This document shows, piece by piece, positions 26,637 through 35,622 of a stretch of DNA of 64,000 nt. The position numbers were made by a program, and so were the translations under genes. The stretch covers positions 1 through 64,000 of the forward strand of contig NZ_JAHZAX010000008.1 of assembly GCF_019423705.1 (NCBI RefSeq), written 5' to 3'. The notes beneath the pieces are model-generated. The model ran no database searches, had not been told where the DNA came from, and worked only from the letters and a program-made list of their open reading frames with translations. Every line of letters starts with the position of its first letter. The stretch's first letter is position 1. Source of the DNA: Ruminococcus sp. GTDB taxonomy: Bacteria; Bacillota; Clostridia; Oscillospirales; Ruminococcaceae.

Positions 26637-27785
26637 ATGGCAAACAGAATGATACTTAACGAGACCTCATATTTCGGCGCAGGCTCTATCAGCGAGATCG
26701 TTACAGAGGCTAAGAAGAGAGCTTTCAAAAAGGCTCTCGTAGTTACAGACCCAGACCTTATCAAGTTCAACGTTGCAAAAAACGTTACCGATCTTCTTGA
26801 CGAGGCAGGACTGGCTTATGATATCTTCTCACAGGTAAAGGCTAACCCGACTGTAAATGTCGTTAAGGCAGGTATCGAAGCTTTCAAGACAGCGGGCGCT
26901 GACTATCTTATCGCTATCGGCGGCGGTTCTTCAATGGATACCGCAAAGGCTATCGGCATTATCATCAATAACCCTGAGTATGCCGACGTTACTTCCCTCG
27001 AGGGCGCTATCGACACAAAGAACCCAAGCGTTCCGATAATCGCCGTTCCTACAACAGCAGGTACAGCCGCAGAGGTAACTATCAACTATGTTATCACAGA
27101 TGAGGAAAAGAAGAGAAAGTTCGTCTGCGTTGACCCTCACGATATCCCTGTAGTTGCTATCATCGATGCTAAGATGATGTCATCAATGCCAAAGGGTCTT
27201 ACAGCTTCAACTGGTATGGACGCTCTTACTCACGCAATCGAAGGCTACACAACTCTCGGCGCTTGGGAGCTTACTGATATGATGCACCTCAAGGCTATCG
27301 AAGTTATCTCACGTTCGCTGAGAAAGGCCGTTGAGAACGACCCACAGGGCAGAGAGGATATGGCTCTCGGTCAGTATATCGCAGGAATGGGCTTCTCAAA
27401 CGTTGGTCTGGGCGTTGTTCACGGAATGGCTCACCCACTCGGCGCTTTCTATGATACACCACACGGAATCGCAAACGCCGTTCTGCTCCCATATGTAATG
27501 GAGTACAACGCTGAATATACAGGCGAAAAGTTCAAGTATATCGCCGAAGCAATGGGCGTTGACACAACAGGTATGAGCCAGGCAGAGTACAGAGCTGCCG
27601 CTGTAAACGCCGTTAAACAGCTTTCAAAGGACGTTGGTATCCCTGAGAAGCTCCACGAGATAGGCGTTAAGGAAGAAGACCTCCAGGCACTTTCAGAGTC
27701 CGCATTCGCAGACGTGTGCACAGGTGGCAACCCAAGACCTTGCACAGTTGAGTCTATCCTCGGAATCTACAAGACCGCATTCTAA
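26637..27785 (+). CDS. fucO: Lactaldehyde reductase / iron-containing alcohol dehydrogenase
   Basis: 382 residues, close throughout to Escherichia coli FucO (starts MANRMILNET, shares AVPTTAGTAAEVTINYVITD). Reduces L-lactaldehyde to 1,2-propanediol with NADH, the last step of fucose or rhamnose fermentation. NAD site GGGSSMD (about 96-101), metal ligands Asp 195, His 199, His 262, His 276 all present. AAAGGCGG lies before the ATG. No fucose or rhamnose genes are near, so it may serve as a general alcohol dehydrogenase disposing of reducing power. Own promoter and terminator. Confidence 0.92.
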   Translation: MANRMILNETSYFGAGSISEIVTEAKKRAFKKALVVTDPDLIKFNVAKNVTDLLDEAGLAYDIFSQVKANPTVNVVKAGIEAFKTAGADYLIAIGGGSSMDTAKAIGIIINNPEYADVTSLEGAIDTKNPSVPIIAVPTTAGTAAEVTINYVITDEEKKRKFVCVDPHDIPVVAIIDAKMMSSMPKGLTASTGMDALTHAIEGYTTLGAWELTDMMHLKAIEVISRSLRKAVENDPQGREDMALGQYIAGMGFSNVGLGVVHGMAHPLGAFYDTPHGIANAVLLPYVMEYNAEYTGEKFKYIAEAMGVDTTGMSQAEYRAAAVNAVKQLSKDVGIPEKLHEIGVKEEDLQALSESAFADVCTGGNPRPCTVESILGIYKTAF

Positions 27786-27806
27786 GCTGCAAGCCAGTTT
27801 ATCATC

Positions 27807-27839
27807 ATCTGCCCTCGTTTGTTCGGGGGCAGATTTTTT
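27807..27839 (+). terminator. Terminator after fucO
   Basis: Eleven-base-pair stem ATCTGCCCTCG / CGGGGGCAGAT (one wobble) followed by TTTTTT. Confidence 0.85.
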
Positions 27840-27840
27840 C

Positions 27841-27869
27841 TTGCAGAAAATTAGATTTTATGGTATGAT
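27841..27869 (+). promoter_or_regulatory. Promoter of the two-component system
   Basis: TTGCAG, 17 bases, TATGAT. Transcription from here gives a leader of about 205 nt containing two palindromes of the dispersed family. Confidence 0.5.
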
Positions 27870-27959
27870 ATAGTTGATTTAAAGTGCATTTTAAGTCGGC
27901 AAATTATAATAAATTATAATAATTGTAATTGGAGAATATCGAAAAAGCAGCAAATCATC

Positions 27960-27984
27960 GGGCGACCACAGGTCGCCCTTACAT
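27960..27984. repeat. Dispersed short palindrome, copy B
   Basis: GGGCGACC-ACA-GGTCGCCC then TTACAT. It is inverted relative to copy C 25 bases on, so the two make a larger paired palindrome. Confidence 0.55.
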
Positions 27985-28008
27985 CAAATTGCGTATTTAA
28001 GCGCATAT

Positions 28009-28032
28009 GTAGGGGCGAACATCGTTCGCCCG
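28009..28032. repeat. Dispersed short palindrome, copy C
   Basis: GTAG then GGGCGAAC-ATC-GTTCGCCC, in the leader of the response regulator gene. Confidence 0.6.
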
Positions 28033-28081
28033 TGGCTGTTGATGATCTACAAAACAACTAAGAAGGGAGTCATTACTTATT

Positions 28082-28756
28082 ATGAGATTACTTCTTGCAG
28101 AAGATGAAGTCGAGCTGGCAAATGCGCTCTCGGCTGTTTTGAAACATAATAACTATTCCGTTGACGCCGTCTATAACGGCACGGACGCCTATAACTACGC
28201 CATTTCACAGGATTATGACGGCATCGTGCTGGATATTATGATGCCGGGTATGAACGGCATCGAGGTGCTGAAAAAGCTCCGTGAAAAGGGCGTGCAATGC
28301 CCCGTGCTGCTGCTCACCGCAAAATCTGATATCGAGGACAGGATAACAGGCCTTGATTCTGGTGCGGACGATTACCTTACAAAGCCTTTCGCTATGGGCG
28401 AGCTGCTGGCGAGGATCCGTGCAATGACAAGGCGCAAGACCGAGTTTGCGCCGACAACGCTTGCTTTCGGCAATGTGTCCCTCAATAGGCAAAGCTTTGA
28501 ACTTTCAGGGCCAAATGGCGCTCAAAAGCTTGGCAACAAGGAATTTCAGATGATCGAAACTCTTATGCTCAACCACGGCAGACTTATCTCCACCGAGCGC
28601 TTTATGGAAAAGATATGGGGTTATGATTCCGACGCCGAGATCAACATCGTGTGGGTGTATATATCATATCTGCGCAAAAAGCTTGCTAATATCGGCGCAA
28701 ATATTGAGATAAAGGCTACCCGTGGCGTTGGATATACATTGGAGGAAGTCAAATGA
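28082..28756 (+). CDS. OmpR-family response regulator
   Basis: 224 residues. Receiver domain 1-118 with acidic pocket Glu-Asp 7-8, phosphorylated Asp 51 (VLDIMMPGMNG) and Lys in LTKPF. C-terminal winged-helix DNA-binding domain (about 128-222) ending ATRGVGYTLEEVK. Regulates transcription in response to the kinase encoded next, whose start overlaps it by 4 bases (ATGA). GGGAG lies 12 bases before the ATG, a somewhat long spacing. Target genes are not evident from the neighbourhood. Confidence 0.93.
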   Translation: MRLLLAEDEVELANALSAVLKHNNYSVDAVYNGTDAYNYAISQDYDGIVLDIMMPGMNGIEVLKKLREKGVQCPVLLLTAKSDIEDRITGLDSGADDYLTKPFAMGELLARIRAMTRRKTEFAPTTLAFGNVSLNRQSFELSGPNGAQKLGNKEFQMIETLMLNHGRLISTERFMEKIWGYDSDAEINIVWVYISYLRKKLANIGANIEIKATRGVGYTLEEVK

Positions 28757-30093
28757 TAAAGCGGCTGCAACGAAAATTCGTTATCATCGCCGCCGTCTGC
28801 CTGCTTATCGTTGAGCTTGCTATCGTTGGCGGAATAAACGCTGTCAATATCTATCAGACCAACAAAAATGCCGACGAGCTTCTCACAATGATAATCGACA
28901 ATGACGGCCGCTTCCCAGAGTTCGACCCTATGGGCAAAAAGCCTGATAAGCCGCAGGATAACAGCAGTTCGGACAGCTCCGATAATTCTGCCGACAATTC
29001 CACCGGCGATAATGTCGACAACAAGCCCATTGTTTTCGGACACAACAAGCACAATGGCTTCAACGAGGAGACAAAATATCAGACGAGATATTTCGTTGTA
29101 TACGCAAACGAAAGCGGCGAGATCACCAAAGTTGATACAGGCCACGTTGCGGCTGTTACAAGCGCAGAAGCTATCGAGTACGGCAAAGAAATTCTCGCCG
29201 GCGGAAAAACAAGCGGAAATTACGGCAATTACCGATATAAAGCCGCCAACAAAGACAGTGGAAAAATGCTGGTGTTTATGGACTGCCGCAGCGATTCTGC
29301 CACAAAGCACCGCTTCCTGCTGGTGTCCTGCGGTATCGGTATCGGCGGATATATTTTGGTCTGCCTGCTGATAATAATTTTCTCGAAGCGTGCCATACGC
29401 CCTGTTATCGAAAGCTTTGAAAAGCAAAAGCAATTTATTACCGACGCAGGTCACGAGATAAAAACGCCGCTGGCAATAATCTCCGCAAACACGGAAGTCC
29501 TCGAAATGGTCTCAGAGCCAAACGAATGGACGCAGAGCATTAAAAATCAGGTGTCAAGGCTCAGCGGACTGGTGAAAAATCTCCTCAGCCTTGCGAAAAT
29601 GGAAGAGGAAAAGCCTGCGCTTACTATGGCGGACTTCAATATCTCCGACGCAGTTTTTGACGCTGCTGCGCCATTTGTGACCCTTGCAGAGACAAAGGGC
29701 AAAAGCCTTGATATCGACGTTGAGAACGGTTTGAGCTACCACGGGGACGAGGGTGCTATAAGGCAGCTTGTTTCTGTGCTGACGGAAAATGCTGTGAAAT
29801 ATTCAGACGACGGCGGCGATATAAGAGTCGAGCTGAAGGCTTGTCACGGCGGCAAGGAGATAAAGCTTGAAGTTTCAAACCCCTGCGCAAACCCACCCGA
29901 GGGCGATCTTTCAAAGCTCTTCGACCGCTTCTATCGTGAGGACAGTTCAAGGCAGCGTTCGGGTGACGACAAAAAAGGCGGCTATGGCATTGGCCTTTCT
30001 ATCGCCCGGGCTATCGTTATCTCCCACAAAGGCAAAATTTCCTGCCGTGCTGAAAACGGGCGGATATTCTTCACCGCCCTGCTGAAAATGTAG
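28753..30093 (+). CDS. Membrane sensor histidine kinase
   Basis: 446 residues. Membrane helix at about 8-32, an extracytoplasmic region (about 33-185) with a Ser/Asp-rich low-complexity insert (about 66-90), second helix about 187-210, then HisKA with phospho-acceptor His 234 (ITDAGHEIKTPLAII) and a HATPase domain with N box (TENAVKYS), and a G box GYGIGLSIARAIV. Partner of the preceding response regulator. The signal is not predictable. A 16-base perfect palindrome (30098-30113) follows the stop. Confidence 0.93.
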   Translation: MIKRLQRKFVIIAAVCLLIVELAIVGGINAVNIYQTNKNADELLTMIIDNDGRFPEFDPMGKKPDKPQDNSSSDSSDNSADNSTGDNVDNKPIVFGHNKHNGFNEETKYQTRYFVVYANESGEITKVDTGHVAAVTSAEAIEYGKEILAGGKTSGNYGNYRYKAANKDSGKMLVFMDCRSDSATKHRFLLVSCGIGIGGYILVCLLIIIFSKRAIRPVIESFEKQKQFITDAGHEIKTPLAIISANTEVLEMVSEPNEWTQSIKNQVSRLSGLVKNLLSLAKMEEEKPALTMADFNISDAVFDAAAPFVTLAETKGKSLDIDVENGLSYHGDEGAIRQLVSVLTENAVKYSDDGGDIRVELKACHGGKEIKLEVSNPCANPPEGDLSKLFDRFYREDSSRQRSGDDKKGGYGIGLSIARAIVISHKGKISCRAENGRIFFTALLKM

Positions 30094-30097
30094 CATT

Positions 30098-30113
30098 TTG
30101 TGGATATCCACAA
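30098..30113. repeat. Perfect 16-base palindrome after the kinase gene
   Basis: TTGTGGATATCCACAA, starting four bases after the stop codon. It has no T-tract of note and may be a weak transcript end or a protein site. Confidence 0.35.
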
Positions 30114-30172
30114 TTTATAGCACAAACGTTCCATGCAGAATATTATAAAATATTCATATTTTGAAAAAAGTG

Positions 30173-30201
30173 TTGACAAACAGAAAAAAGTATGGTATGT
30201 T
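30173..30201 (+). promoter_or_regulatory. Promoter of the tyrS T-box transcript
   Basis: TTGACA, 17 bases, TATGTT; start of transcription near 30208. Confidence 0.7.
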
Positions 30202-30207
30202 TATATC

Positions 30208-30480
30208 AATAGGTTTAAATGCCGTGATGGAAATAAGTAGCCTTTGAAGAAATTCAAGAGAGCTTTCGGCTGGTGTGAGAAAGCATTTCGATATCGAGCG
30301 AATACATTCCTGAGCTGTCCGCCGAGAAAGCTTTTGCGCAAGGCGGAACGTTTTGCATACGTTATAGTGCATTGGCTTCGCTTTTGCCGAGCCGTGAGGT
30401 CGGGGCTTTTCCCGATAAACTGAGGTGGTACCACGATCATTCGTCCTCTGACAGATATTCTGTCGGAGGGCTTTTTTATT
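30208..30480 (+). promoter_or_regulatory. Tyrosine T-box riboswitch
   Basis: Leader of about 270 nt upstream of tyrS. It has the conserved AGAGAGC element (near 30259), a specifier loop with GAATAC giving the tyrosine codon UAC at 30303-30305, the T-box sequence GGTGGTACCACG at 30424-30435, and a terminator at 30443-30477. Uncharged tRNA-Tyr should pair with the specifier and T-box and favour the antiterminator, raising tyrS expression when tyrosine is short. Confidence 0.93.
30443..30477 (+). terminator. T-box terminator
   Basis: Stem CCTCTGACAGA / TCTGTCGGAGG (one wobble) followed by TTTTTT. Confidence 0.9.
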
Positions 30481-30540
30481 GCGTTTTTTATGCAAAGATC
30501 AGATCGGTGCGCCTGTTATCAAATTTTTGGAGGTATAAAA

Positions 30541-31758
30541 ATGACAGTATTTGAAGAACTGAAAAGAAGAGGACTTCTCGCTCAGCTGACTGACGAGGAG
30601 GAGATCAAGGAGCTTATCAACGCTGGCAAAGCAACATTCTATATCGGCTTTGACCCAACTGCTGATTCGCTCCACGTTGGTCACTTTATGGCGCTTTGCC
30701 TTATGAAGAGACTTCAGATGGCAGGCAACAAGCCTATCGTTCTTATTGGCGGCGGTACTGCTATGATAGGCGACCCATCTGGCAAGACTGATATGAGAAA
30801 GATGATGACAAAGGAAACTATCAACCACAATGTTGAATGTTTCAAAAAGCAGATGTCACACTTCATTGATTTTTCTGATGATAAAGCTATTATCGTAAAT
30901 AACGGCGATTGGCTTCTCGACCTTAACTATGTTGACGTGCTTCGTGACGTTGGCGCTTGCTTCTCTGTAAACAAAATGCTCACATTCGAGTGCTACAAGC
31001 AGAGAATGGAAAGAGGACTTACTTTCCTTGAATTCAACTATATGATTATGCAGTCATACGACTTTTACAGACTGTTTCAGGATTACGGCTGTAATATGCA
31101 GTTCGGCGGCGACGATCAATGGGCTAATATGCTTGGCGGTACTGAACTTATCAGAAAGAAGCTCGGCAAGGACGCTTACGCTATGACTATCACTCTGCTT
31201 CTCAACTCTGAAGGCAAGAAGATGGGCAAGACTGAAAAGGGCGCTGTTTGGCTCGACCCTGAAAAGACTTCACCATACGAGTTCTATCAGTATTGGAGAA
31301 ACGTTGGCGACGCTGACGTTATCAAGTGCTTGAAGATGCTTACATTCGTTCCTATCGAGGAGATCGAGGAAATGGAGAAGCATATGGAGGGCGCTGAGTA
31401 CAACAAGGCTAAGGAACTGCTGGCTTACGAGCTTACAAAGCTTGTTCATGGACAGGAAGAGGCTGACAAGGCTGACGCTGCGGCAAAGGCTATTTTCGCC
31501 GGCGGCGGAGACAGCGCCGATATGCCAAGCACAACTATCCCTGCGGCTGACCTTACAGACGGCAAGATCGGCATTCTGACCCTTCTCGTTAAGTGCGGAC
31601 TTTGCCCGTCAAACGGCGAAGCTAGACGTCTTGTAACACAGAACGGTATCGCTGTCAACAACGAAAAGTTCACAGACCCTAAGGGACTTGTTGATCTTTC
31701 CGAGCCTGTTGTTATCAAGAAGGGCAAGAAGGTATTCCACAAGGCTATTGCAGAATAA
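30541..31758 (+). CDS. tyrS: Tyrosyl-tRNA synthetase
   Basis: 405 residues. Class I synthetase charging tRNA-Tyr. HIGH-type motif HVGH at 45-48, KMSKS-type motif KKMGKT at 226-231, tyrosine-pocket segment YIGFDPTADSLH, and a C-terminal S4 RNA-binding domain (about 340-402, NGEARRLVTQNGIAVNN). The lysine-glycine-lysine variant of KMSKS is normal for this family. ATG 30541 follows GGAGG by 7 bases; the frame runs upstream into the T-box terminator and is not used. Regulated by the T-box. Confidence 0.97.
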   Translation: MTVFEELKRRGLLAQLTDEEEIKELINAGKATFYIGFDPTADSLHVGHFMALCLMKRLQMAGNKPIVLIGGGTAMIGDPSGKTDMRKMMTKETINHNVECFKKQMSHFIDFSDDKAIIVNNGDWLLDLNYVDVLRDVGACFSVNKMLTFECYKQRMERGLTFLEFNYMIMQSYDFYRLFQDYGCNMQFGGDDQWANMLGGTELIRKKLGKDAYAMTITLLLNSEGKKMGKTEKGAVWLDPEKTSPYEFYQYWRNVGDADVIKCLKMLTFVPIEEIEEMEKHMEGAEYNKAKELLAYELTKLVHGQEEADKADAAAKAIFAGGGDSADMPSTTIPAADLTDGKIGILTLLVKCGLCPSNGEARRLVTQNGIAVNNEKFTDPKGLVDLSEPVVIKKGKKVFHKAIAE

Positions 31759-31778
31759 AAAAGCGAAAAATAATTTCC

Positions 31779-31808
31779 ACGGGCGGACTATGTTCGCCCG
31801 TTTTTTTT
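31779..31808 (+). terminator. Terminator after tyrS
   Basis: ACGGGCGGAC-TAT-GTTCGCCCGT followed by eight T. Its core resembles the dispersed palindrome family, which may therefore also work as terminators. Confidence 0.85.
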
Positions 31809-31971
31809 GCTTTTGGTAGCAGTTTTTAATGGCTTTCATAAACTTTCACACAAAATACATATATGGTTTAGCTATAATTAAAGTTCTTAATATATACTTT
31901 TAATCAAAGAAAAGTTTACAAAGCTTTACGCAGATCTTACGCAAGATCAAGATCAGAAAGGGGCGGAGAAA

Positions 31972-32700
31972 ATGAACGCTTACCAAGAAGTTTTCAAGCG
32001 TATCGAGAAAAAGTACATACTTGACGAGCCTACATACGAAAAACTCATCAAGCGGCTTGAAAAACATTTTGTCAGCGACAAATACGGCAAGAGCACCGTC
32101 TGCAATATATATTTCGATACTCCCAGCCATTTGCTGGTGAGAAATTCCATCGAGAAGCCTGTTTACAAGGAAAAGCTGAGAGTGAGAAGCTACGGCGTGC
32201 CGAATGACGATTCGATGGTGTTCGTGGAGCTCAAGAAAAAGTACAAGGGCGTTGTTTACAAGCGCCGCATTGAAATGAGCCTTGAACAGTCGAGAGATTT
32301 TATTGCAGGACGTGAGATACCTCACAAGAACGTTCAGATCGAAAACGAGCTGAAATATTTTCTCAAATTCTATGAGGGCATTGCACCTGCGATGTATCTA
32401 AGCTATGACAGGATCGCCCTTTGCGGCATTGAAAATCCTGCGCTGAGAGTGACATTCGATACCCACATTCTTTATCGTGAAGAACAGCTTGAGCTTGACA
32501 AGGGCATATGGGGCAAGGAGCTTCTGCCCATTGGCACAAGGATAATGGAGATAAAGATCCCTGGCGTTATGCCGATGTGGCTGTCGGAGATACTTGACGA
32601 GCTAAAGATATTCCCTGCTTCATATTCCAAATACGGAACTGCGTATCTAAACGAACTTTCTGAAAAAATCAATAAAGGTAAGGTGACCAGCTGTGCTTGA
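31972..32700 (+). CDS. Polyphosphate polymerase domain (VTC-like) protein
   Basis: 242 residues, a single VTC tunnel domain. VTC catalytic domains polymerise ATP gamma-phosphate into polyphosphate in yeast; bacterial ones are mostly unstudied. Visible features: RIEKKYIL at the start, basic strands EKLRVRSYG and VYKRRIEM, VFVELKKKYKG, and acidic MEIKIPG near the end, matching the charged tunnel of the family. A GGGGCGGAG site precedes the ATG. Its last 8 bases overlap the next gene, a DUF4956 membrane protein; this pair recurs in Firmicutes, often with CotH kinases. Role in this organism is inference. Confidence 0.85.
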   Translation: MNAYQEVFKRIEKKYILDEPTYEKLIKRLEKHFVSDKYGKSTVCNIYFDTPSHLLVRNSIEKPVYKEKLRVRSYGVPNDDSMVFVELKKKYKGVVYKRRIEMSLEQSRDFIAGREIPHKNVQIENELKYFLKFYEGIAPAMYLSYDRIALCGIENPALRVTFDTHILYREEQLELDKGIWGKELLPIGTRIMEIKIPGVMPMWLSEILDELKIFPASYSKYGTAYLNELSEKINKGKVTSCA

Positions 32701-33385
32701 GACTGCAACAACTACGACTACAACTACAACAGCCGCTTCGGCTATCACGACGGGAGAATTTATTTACTGTACCGCCGCTTCACTTATTTTAGGACTTATA
32801 ATCGCATTTGCGTTTAACTTTAAACAGAAAAAGACAAAAAGCTTTATGACCACCCTTGCACTGCTGCCTGTTATCGTGCAGGTAGTGATAATGCTGGTAA
32901 ACGGAAATATTGGCACGGGCGTTGCAGTTATGGGCGCATTCAGCCTTGTAAGATTCCGTTCAGCACCGGGAAGCGCAATGGATATCTGCGCAATATTCCT
33001 TTCAATGGCTGTGGGACTTGCAACAGGTACAAATCATCTTGTGCTGGCAATAGTTCTTGCGGTGAGCGTTGGCTTGCTGAACATCATCTATATGCTGCTT
33101 CCATTTGGCAAGAAGGACACGGCGCAGAAAGAGCTTACTATCACTATCCCCGAGAGCCTTGATTACACGGAAGTTTTCGACGATATTTTCGACAAGTATC
33201 TTTCAAACTGTGAGCTTGTTTCAGTCAAGACAACAAATATGGGCAGCCTTTTCAAGCTGAAATATCGCATTGATCTCAAATCAGACGCCAATGAGAAAAA
33301 ACTTATTGACGAGCTAAGGTGCAGAAACGGCAATCTTGAGATTATGTGCGCAAGGGCTGCCGATCAAAACGAAGAGGCTCTTTAA
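32693..33385 (+). CDS. DUF4956 membrane protein
   Basis: 230 residues beginning at GTG 32693, with AAGGTGA 6 bases upstream. After a Thr-rich N-terminus come about four membrane helices (about 24-145) with the family's MGAFSLVRFRSAPGSAMD segment, then a cytoplasmic alpha/beta domain (about 150-225). Function unknown. Translationally coupled to the VTC-domain gene, so the two may form a membrane-linked polyphosphate or phosphate-transfer module. Confidence 0.82.
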   Translation: MLETATTTTTTTTAASAITTGEFIYCTAASLILGLIIAFAFNFKQKKTKSFMTTLALLPVIVQVVIMLVNGNIGTGVAVMGAFSLVRFRSAPGSAMDICAIFLSMAVGLATGTNHLVLAIVLAVSVGLLNIIYMLLPFGKKDTAQKELTITIPESLDYTEVFDDIFDKYLSNCELVSVKTTNMGSLFKLKYRIDLKSDANEKKLIDELRCRNGNLEIMCARAADQNEEAL

Positions 33386-33441
33386 CAAAATTTAGCTTTA
33401 ACTTGATTTGCTATTTTCAATCCAACAACTTTTTATAAGCT

Positions 33442-33478
33442 AGCCGCACAAGGTCAAAGCGGTCTTGTGCGGCTTTTT
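33442..33478 (+). terminator. Terminator after the DUF4956 gene
   Basis: Perfect 11-base-pair stem AGCCGCACAAG / CTTGTGCGGCT followed by TTTTT. Confidence 0.85.
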
Positions 33479-33523
33479 GCAACCATTTTTCCAAATTCGA
33501 CACACTTTGAGGGGGCATTTATT

Positions 33524-35497
33524 GTGAAAAAGACTAACGTTAAGAGAATTGCGGCATTATCTGCGGCTGTGCTTATTGCATTTTCAGCATTTACAGGCTG
33601 TTCGGAACAGAGTTCAAGCAGCTCCACCACTTCGTCAACATCATCAGTTGTGGCTAAATCTGACATTGACACAAGCGTTGCGGCGGAAGATATTGACGTT
33701 GGATATGACGAGACAAGCGCTGTATCTATCGCATTTGCAGACGGCGCTGCAACAGTCAGCGGCGAGGGTGCGGCTGTCGACGGCGAAACTGTTACAATAT
33801 CTCAAGCAGGCACTTATATCCTTTCGGGCAGCGCTTCAAACGGCAGGATAATCGTTGCGGCGGACAAAAAGGCGGAAGTCAAGCTTATTTTCAACGGCGT
33901 GACGATAAACTGCGCTGACAATGCTCCCCTGCTGGTCAGCAAGGCAAAGAAGGTCTACATCGTTCTTGAGGACGGCACGGAAAACACGCTGACTGACGGC
34001 GAAAGCTATTCCCTTGGCGAGGACGACAGCAACACCGACGGCGCAATTTTCTCAAAGGCTGATCTGACAATAAACGGCAGCGGAACGCTTAACGTTACCG
34101 CAAATTACAAGCACGGAATTGTTTCAAAGGACGATCTTGTTATCACCGACGGCAACATCAATGTTACATCCGCTTCAACGGCGATAGTCGGCAAGGACAG
34201 CGTTAAGATATCTGGCGGCACGTTTGACATCTCCGCAGGCACTAACGGCATAAAGTCCACAAATTCTGAGGAAAGCGACAAGGGATTTATCAGCATTACA
34301 GGCGGCAACATCACCATTGTTTCAAATAATGACGCTCTTGAGGCGCAGACAGTTTTGACTGTTGAGGGCGGAACTTTCGATATCACCACAGGCGGCGGAA
34401 GCGCAAACGCTTCGATGAAGTCTGACGGCACACCTAACGGCGATTGGCAGAACAATATGGGCAACGGCGGTGGAGGCCCTAGAGGCGGTGATATGGGCGG
34501 AGGACGTCCTGACGATAACGGCGGCGGAATGGGCGGCGACCCACCTGCAATGCCTACTGACAATGGAAGCGACGAGCTGAGCATTGTGGCTGCTTCAAAC
34601 GAGACAACGACTGACGCAAGTTCGGACGATTCTTACAGCTCAACATCGACATCAACTTCCGCAAAGGCTTTGAAGGCTGACAGCGAGGTCAATATCAGCG
34701 GCGGCGAATTTAAGATCGACTCGGCGGACGACTCAGTTCACAGCAACGGCAACATTGTTATCACAGGCGGCACTATCACGGCTTCATCGGGCGACGACGG
34801 TATGCACACAGACGGCGGTCTGACAATATCTGACGGAACGATCGACATTCAGAAGAGCTACGAAGGCATTGAGGGCTCTATCGTGACCATTGACGGCGGA
34901 ACTATCTCGGTGGTTTCCAGCGATGACGGCATCAACTGCGCAGGCGGCAGCGACACAGGCTCGACCGACAGAATGGGCGCAGATCAGTTCTCGGCGCAGG
35001 ACGGCGTTGAGCTTAGCATCAACGGCGGAACTGTCACGATCAATGCTGACGGCGACGGACTTGACTCAAACGGCAATTTCACTATGACAGGCGGCACAGT
35101 TTACGTTTGCGGCCCAACCAACGGCGGCAACGGCGCTCTTGACTACAACGGCACGGCAACAGTCACAGGAGGAACGCTTATCGCCTGCGGAGCGGTGGGA
35201 ATGGAAGAGGGCTTCGGCGACGCTTCCACGCAATACAGCGTGCTCCACAACCTTGGTTCGCCGGTATCAGCCAACGAGGAGCTGACCATTTCTGACAGCG
35301 ATGGCAATGTTATTCTCAGCTTCACCCCTGTTAAGACTTGGCAGAGCGTTGTATTCACAAGCGCTGACCTTAAAGACGGCGAGACTTACACGATCACGGC
35401 AGGTTCGCAGACTGAGACTGTAACTATTGACGGCATTATTACTTCAAATTCCACAGGTCAAAGTTTTGGCGGCCCCGGTGGCGGACGAGGTTTCTGA
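33524..35497 (+). CDS. Secreted carbohydrate-binding-domain (DUF4353-like) lipoprotein
   Basis: 657 residues starting at GTG 33524, after GAGGGGG at 8 bases. A lipoprotein signal ends at Cys 26 (AFTGC) and is followed by a Ser/Thr linker. The body is made of repeated turns such as ISGGTFDIS, ITGGNITI, SGDDGMHTDGG and SSDDGINCAGG, pointing to a right-handed beta-helix. A Gly/Asp/Pro-rich insert (about 320-350) breaks the helix. Proteins of this kind are annotated carbohydrate-binding (DUF4353) and often accompany CotH, VTC and DUF4956 genes. Likely a surface protein binding a glycan or metal; ligand unknown. The Gly-rich end (GGPGGGRGF) is odd. Confidence 0.75.
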   Translation: MKKTNVKRIAALSAAVLIAFSAFTGCSEQSSSSSTTSSTSSVVAKSDIDTSVAAEDIDVGYDETSAVSIAFADGAATVSGEGAAVDGETVTISQAGTYILSGSASNGRIIVAADKKAEVKLIFNGVTINCADNAPLLVSKAKKVYIVLEDGTENTLTDGESYSLGEDDSNTDGAIFSKADLTINGSGTLNVTANYKHGIVSKDDLVITDGNINVTSASTAIVGKDSVKISGGTFDISAGTNGIKSTNSEESDKGFISITGGNITIVSNNDALEAQTVLTVEGGTFDITTGGGSANASMKSDGTPNGDWQNNMGNGGGGPRGGDMGGGRPDDNGGGMGGDPPAMPTDNGSDELSIVAASNETTTDASSDDSYSSTSTSTSAKALKADSEVNISGGEFKIDSADDSVHSNGNIVITGGTITASSGDDGMHTDGGLTISDGTIDIQKSYEGIEGSIVTIDGGTISVVSSDDGINCAGGSDTGSTDRMGADQFSAQDGVELSINGGTVTINADGDGLDSNGNFTMTGGTVYVCGPTNGGNGALDYNGTATVTGGTLIACGAVGMEEGFGDASTQYSVLHNLGSPVSANEELTISDSDGNVILSFTPVKTWQSVVFTSADLKDGETYTITAGSQTETVTIDGIITSNSTGQSFGGPGGGRGF

Positions 35498-35507
35498 TAT
35501 AAATGGG

Positions 35508-35541
35508 AAAAGGACGAGCATTTGATGTTCGTCCTTTTATT
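35508..35541 (+). terminator. Terminator after the DUF4353-like gene
   Basis: Thirteen-base-pair stem (35508-35520 with 35526-35538, one wobble) ending in TTTT. Confidence 0.8.
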
Positions 35542-35565
35542 ATTTGTTGCGTAATTTATACACAA

Positions 35566-35593
35566 AAAAGCCGCCTCTTGCGAAGCGGCTTTT
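35566..35593 (-). terminator. Terminator after gap
   Basis: Stem AAAAGCCGC / GCGGCTTTT with TTTTTT on the minus strand. Confidence 0.8.
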
Positions 35594-35622
35594 AGTAAGC
35601 AATTTAGTCTTGGCTGTGCAAA

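Noticed and set aside
30098..30113. Two overlapping DnaA-box-like sequences in the 16-base palindrome.
   Set aside because: Each differs from TTATCCACA, there is no cluster, AT-rich unwinding region or dnaA gene near, so no origin.
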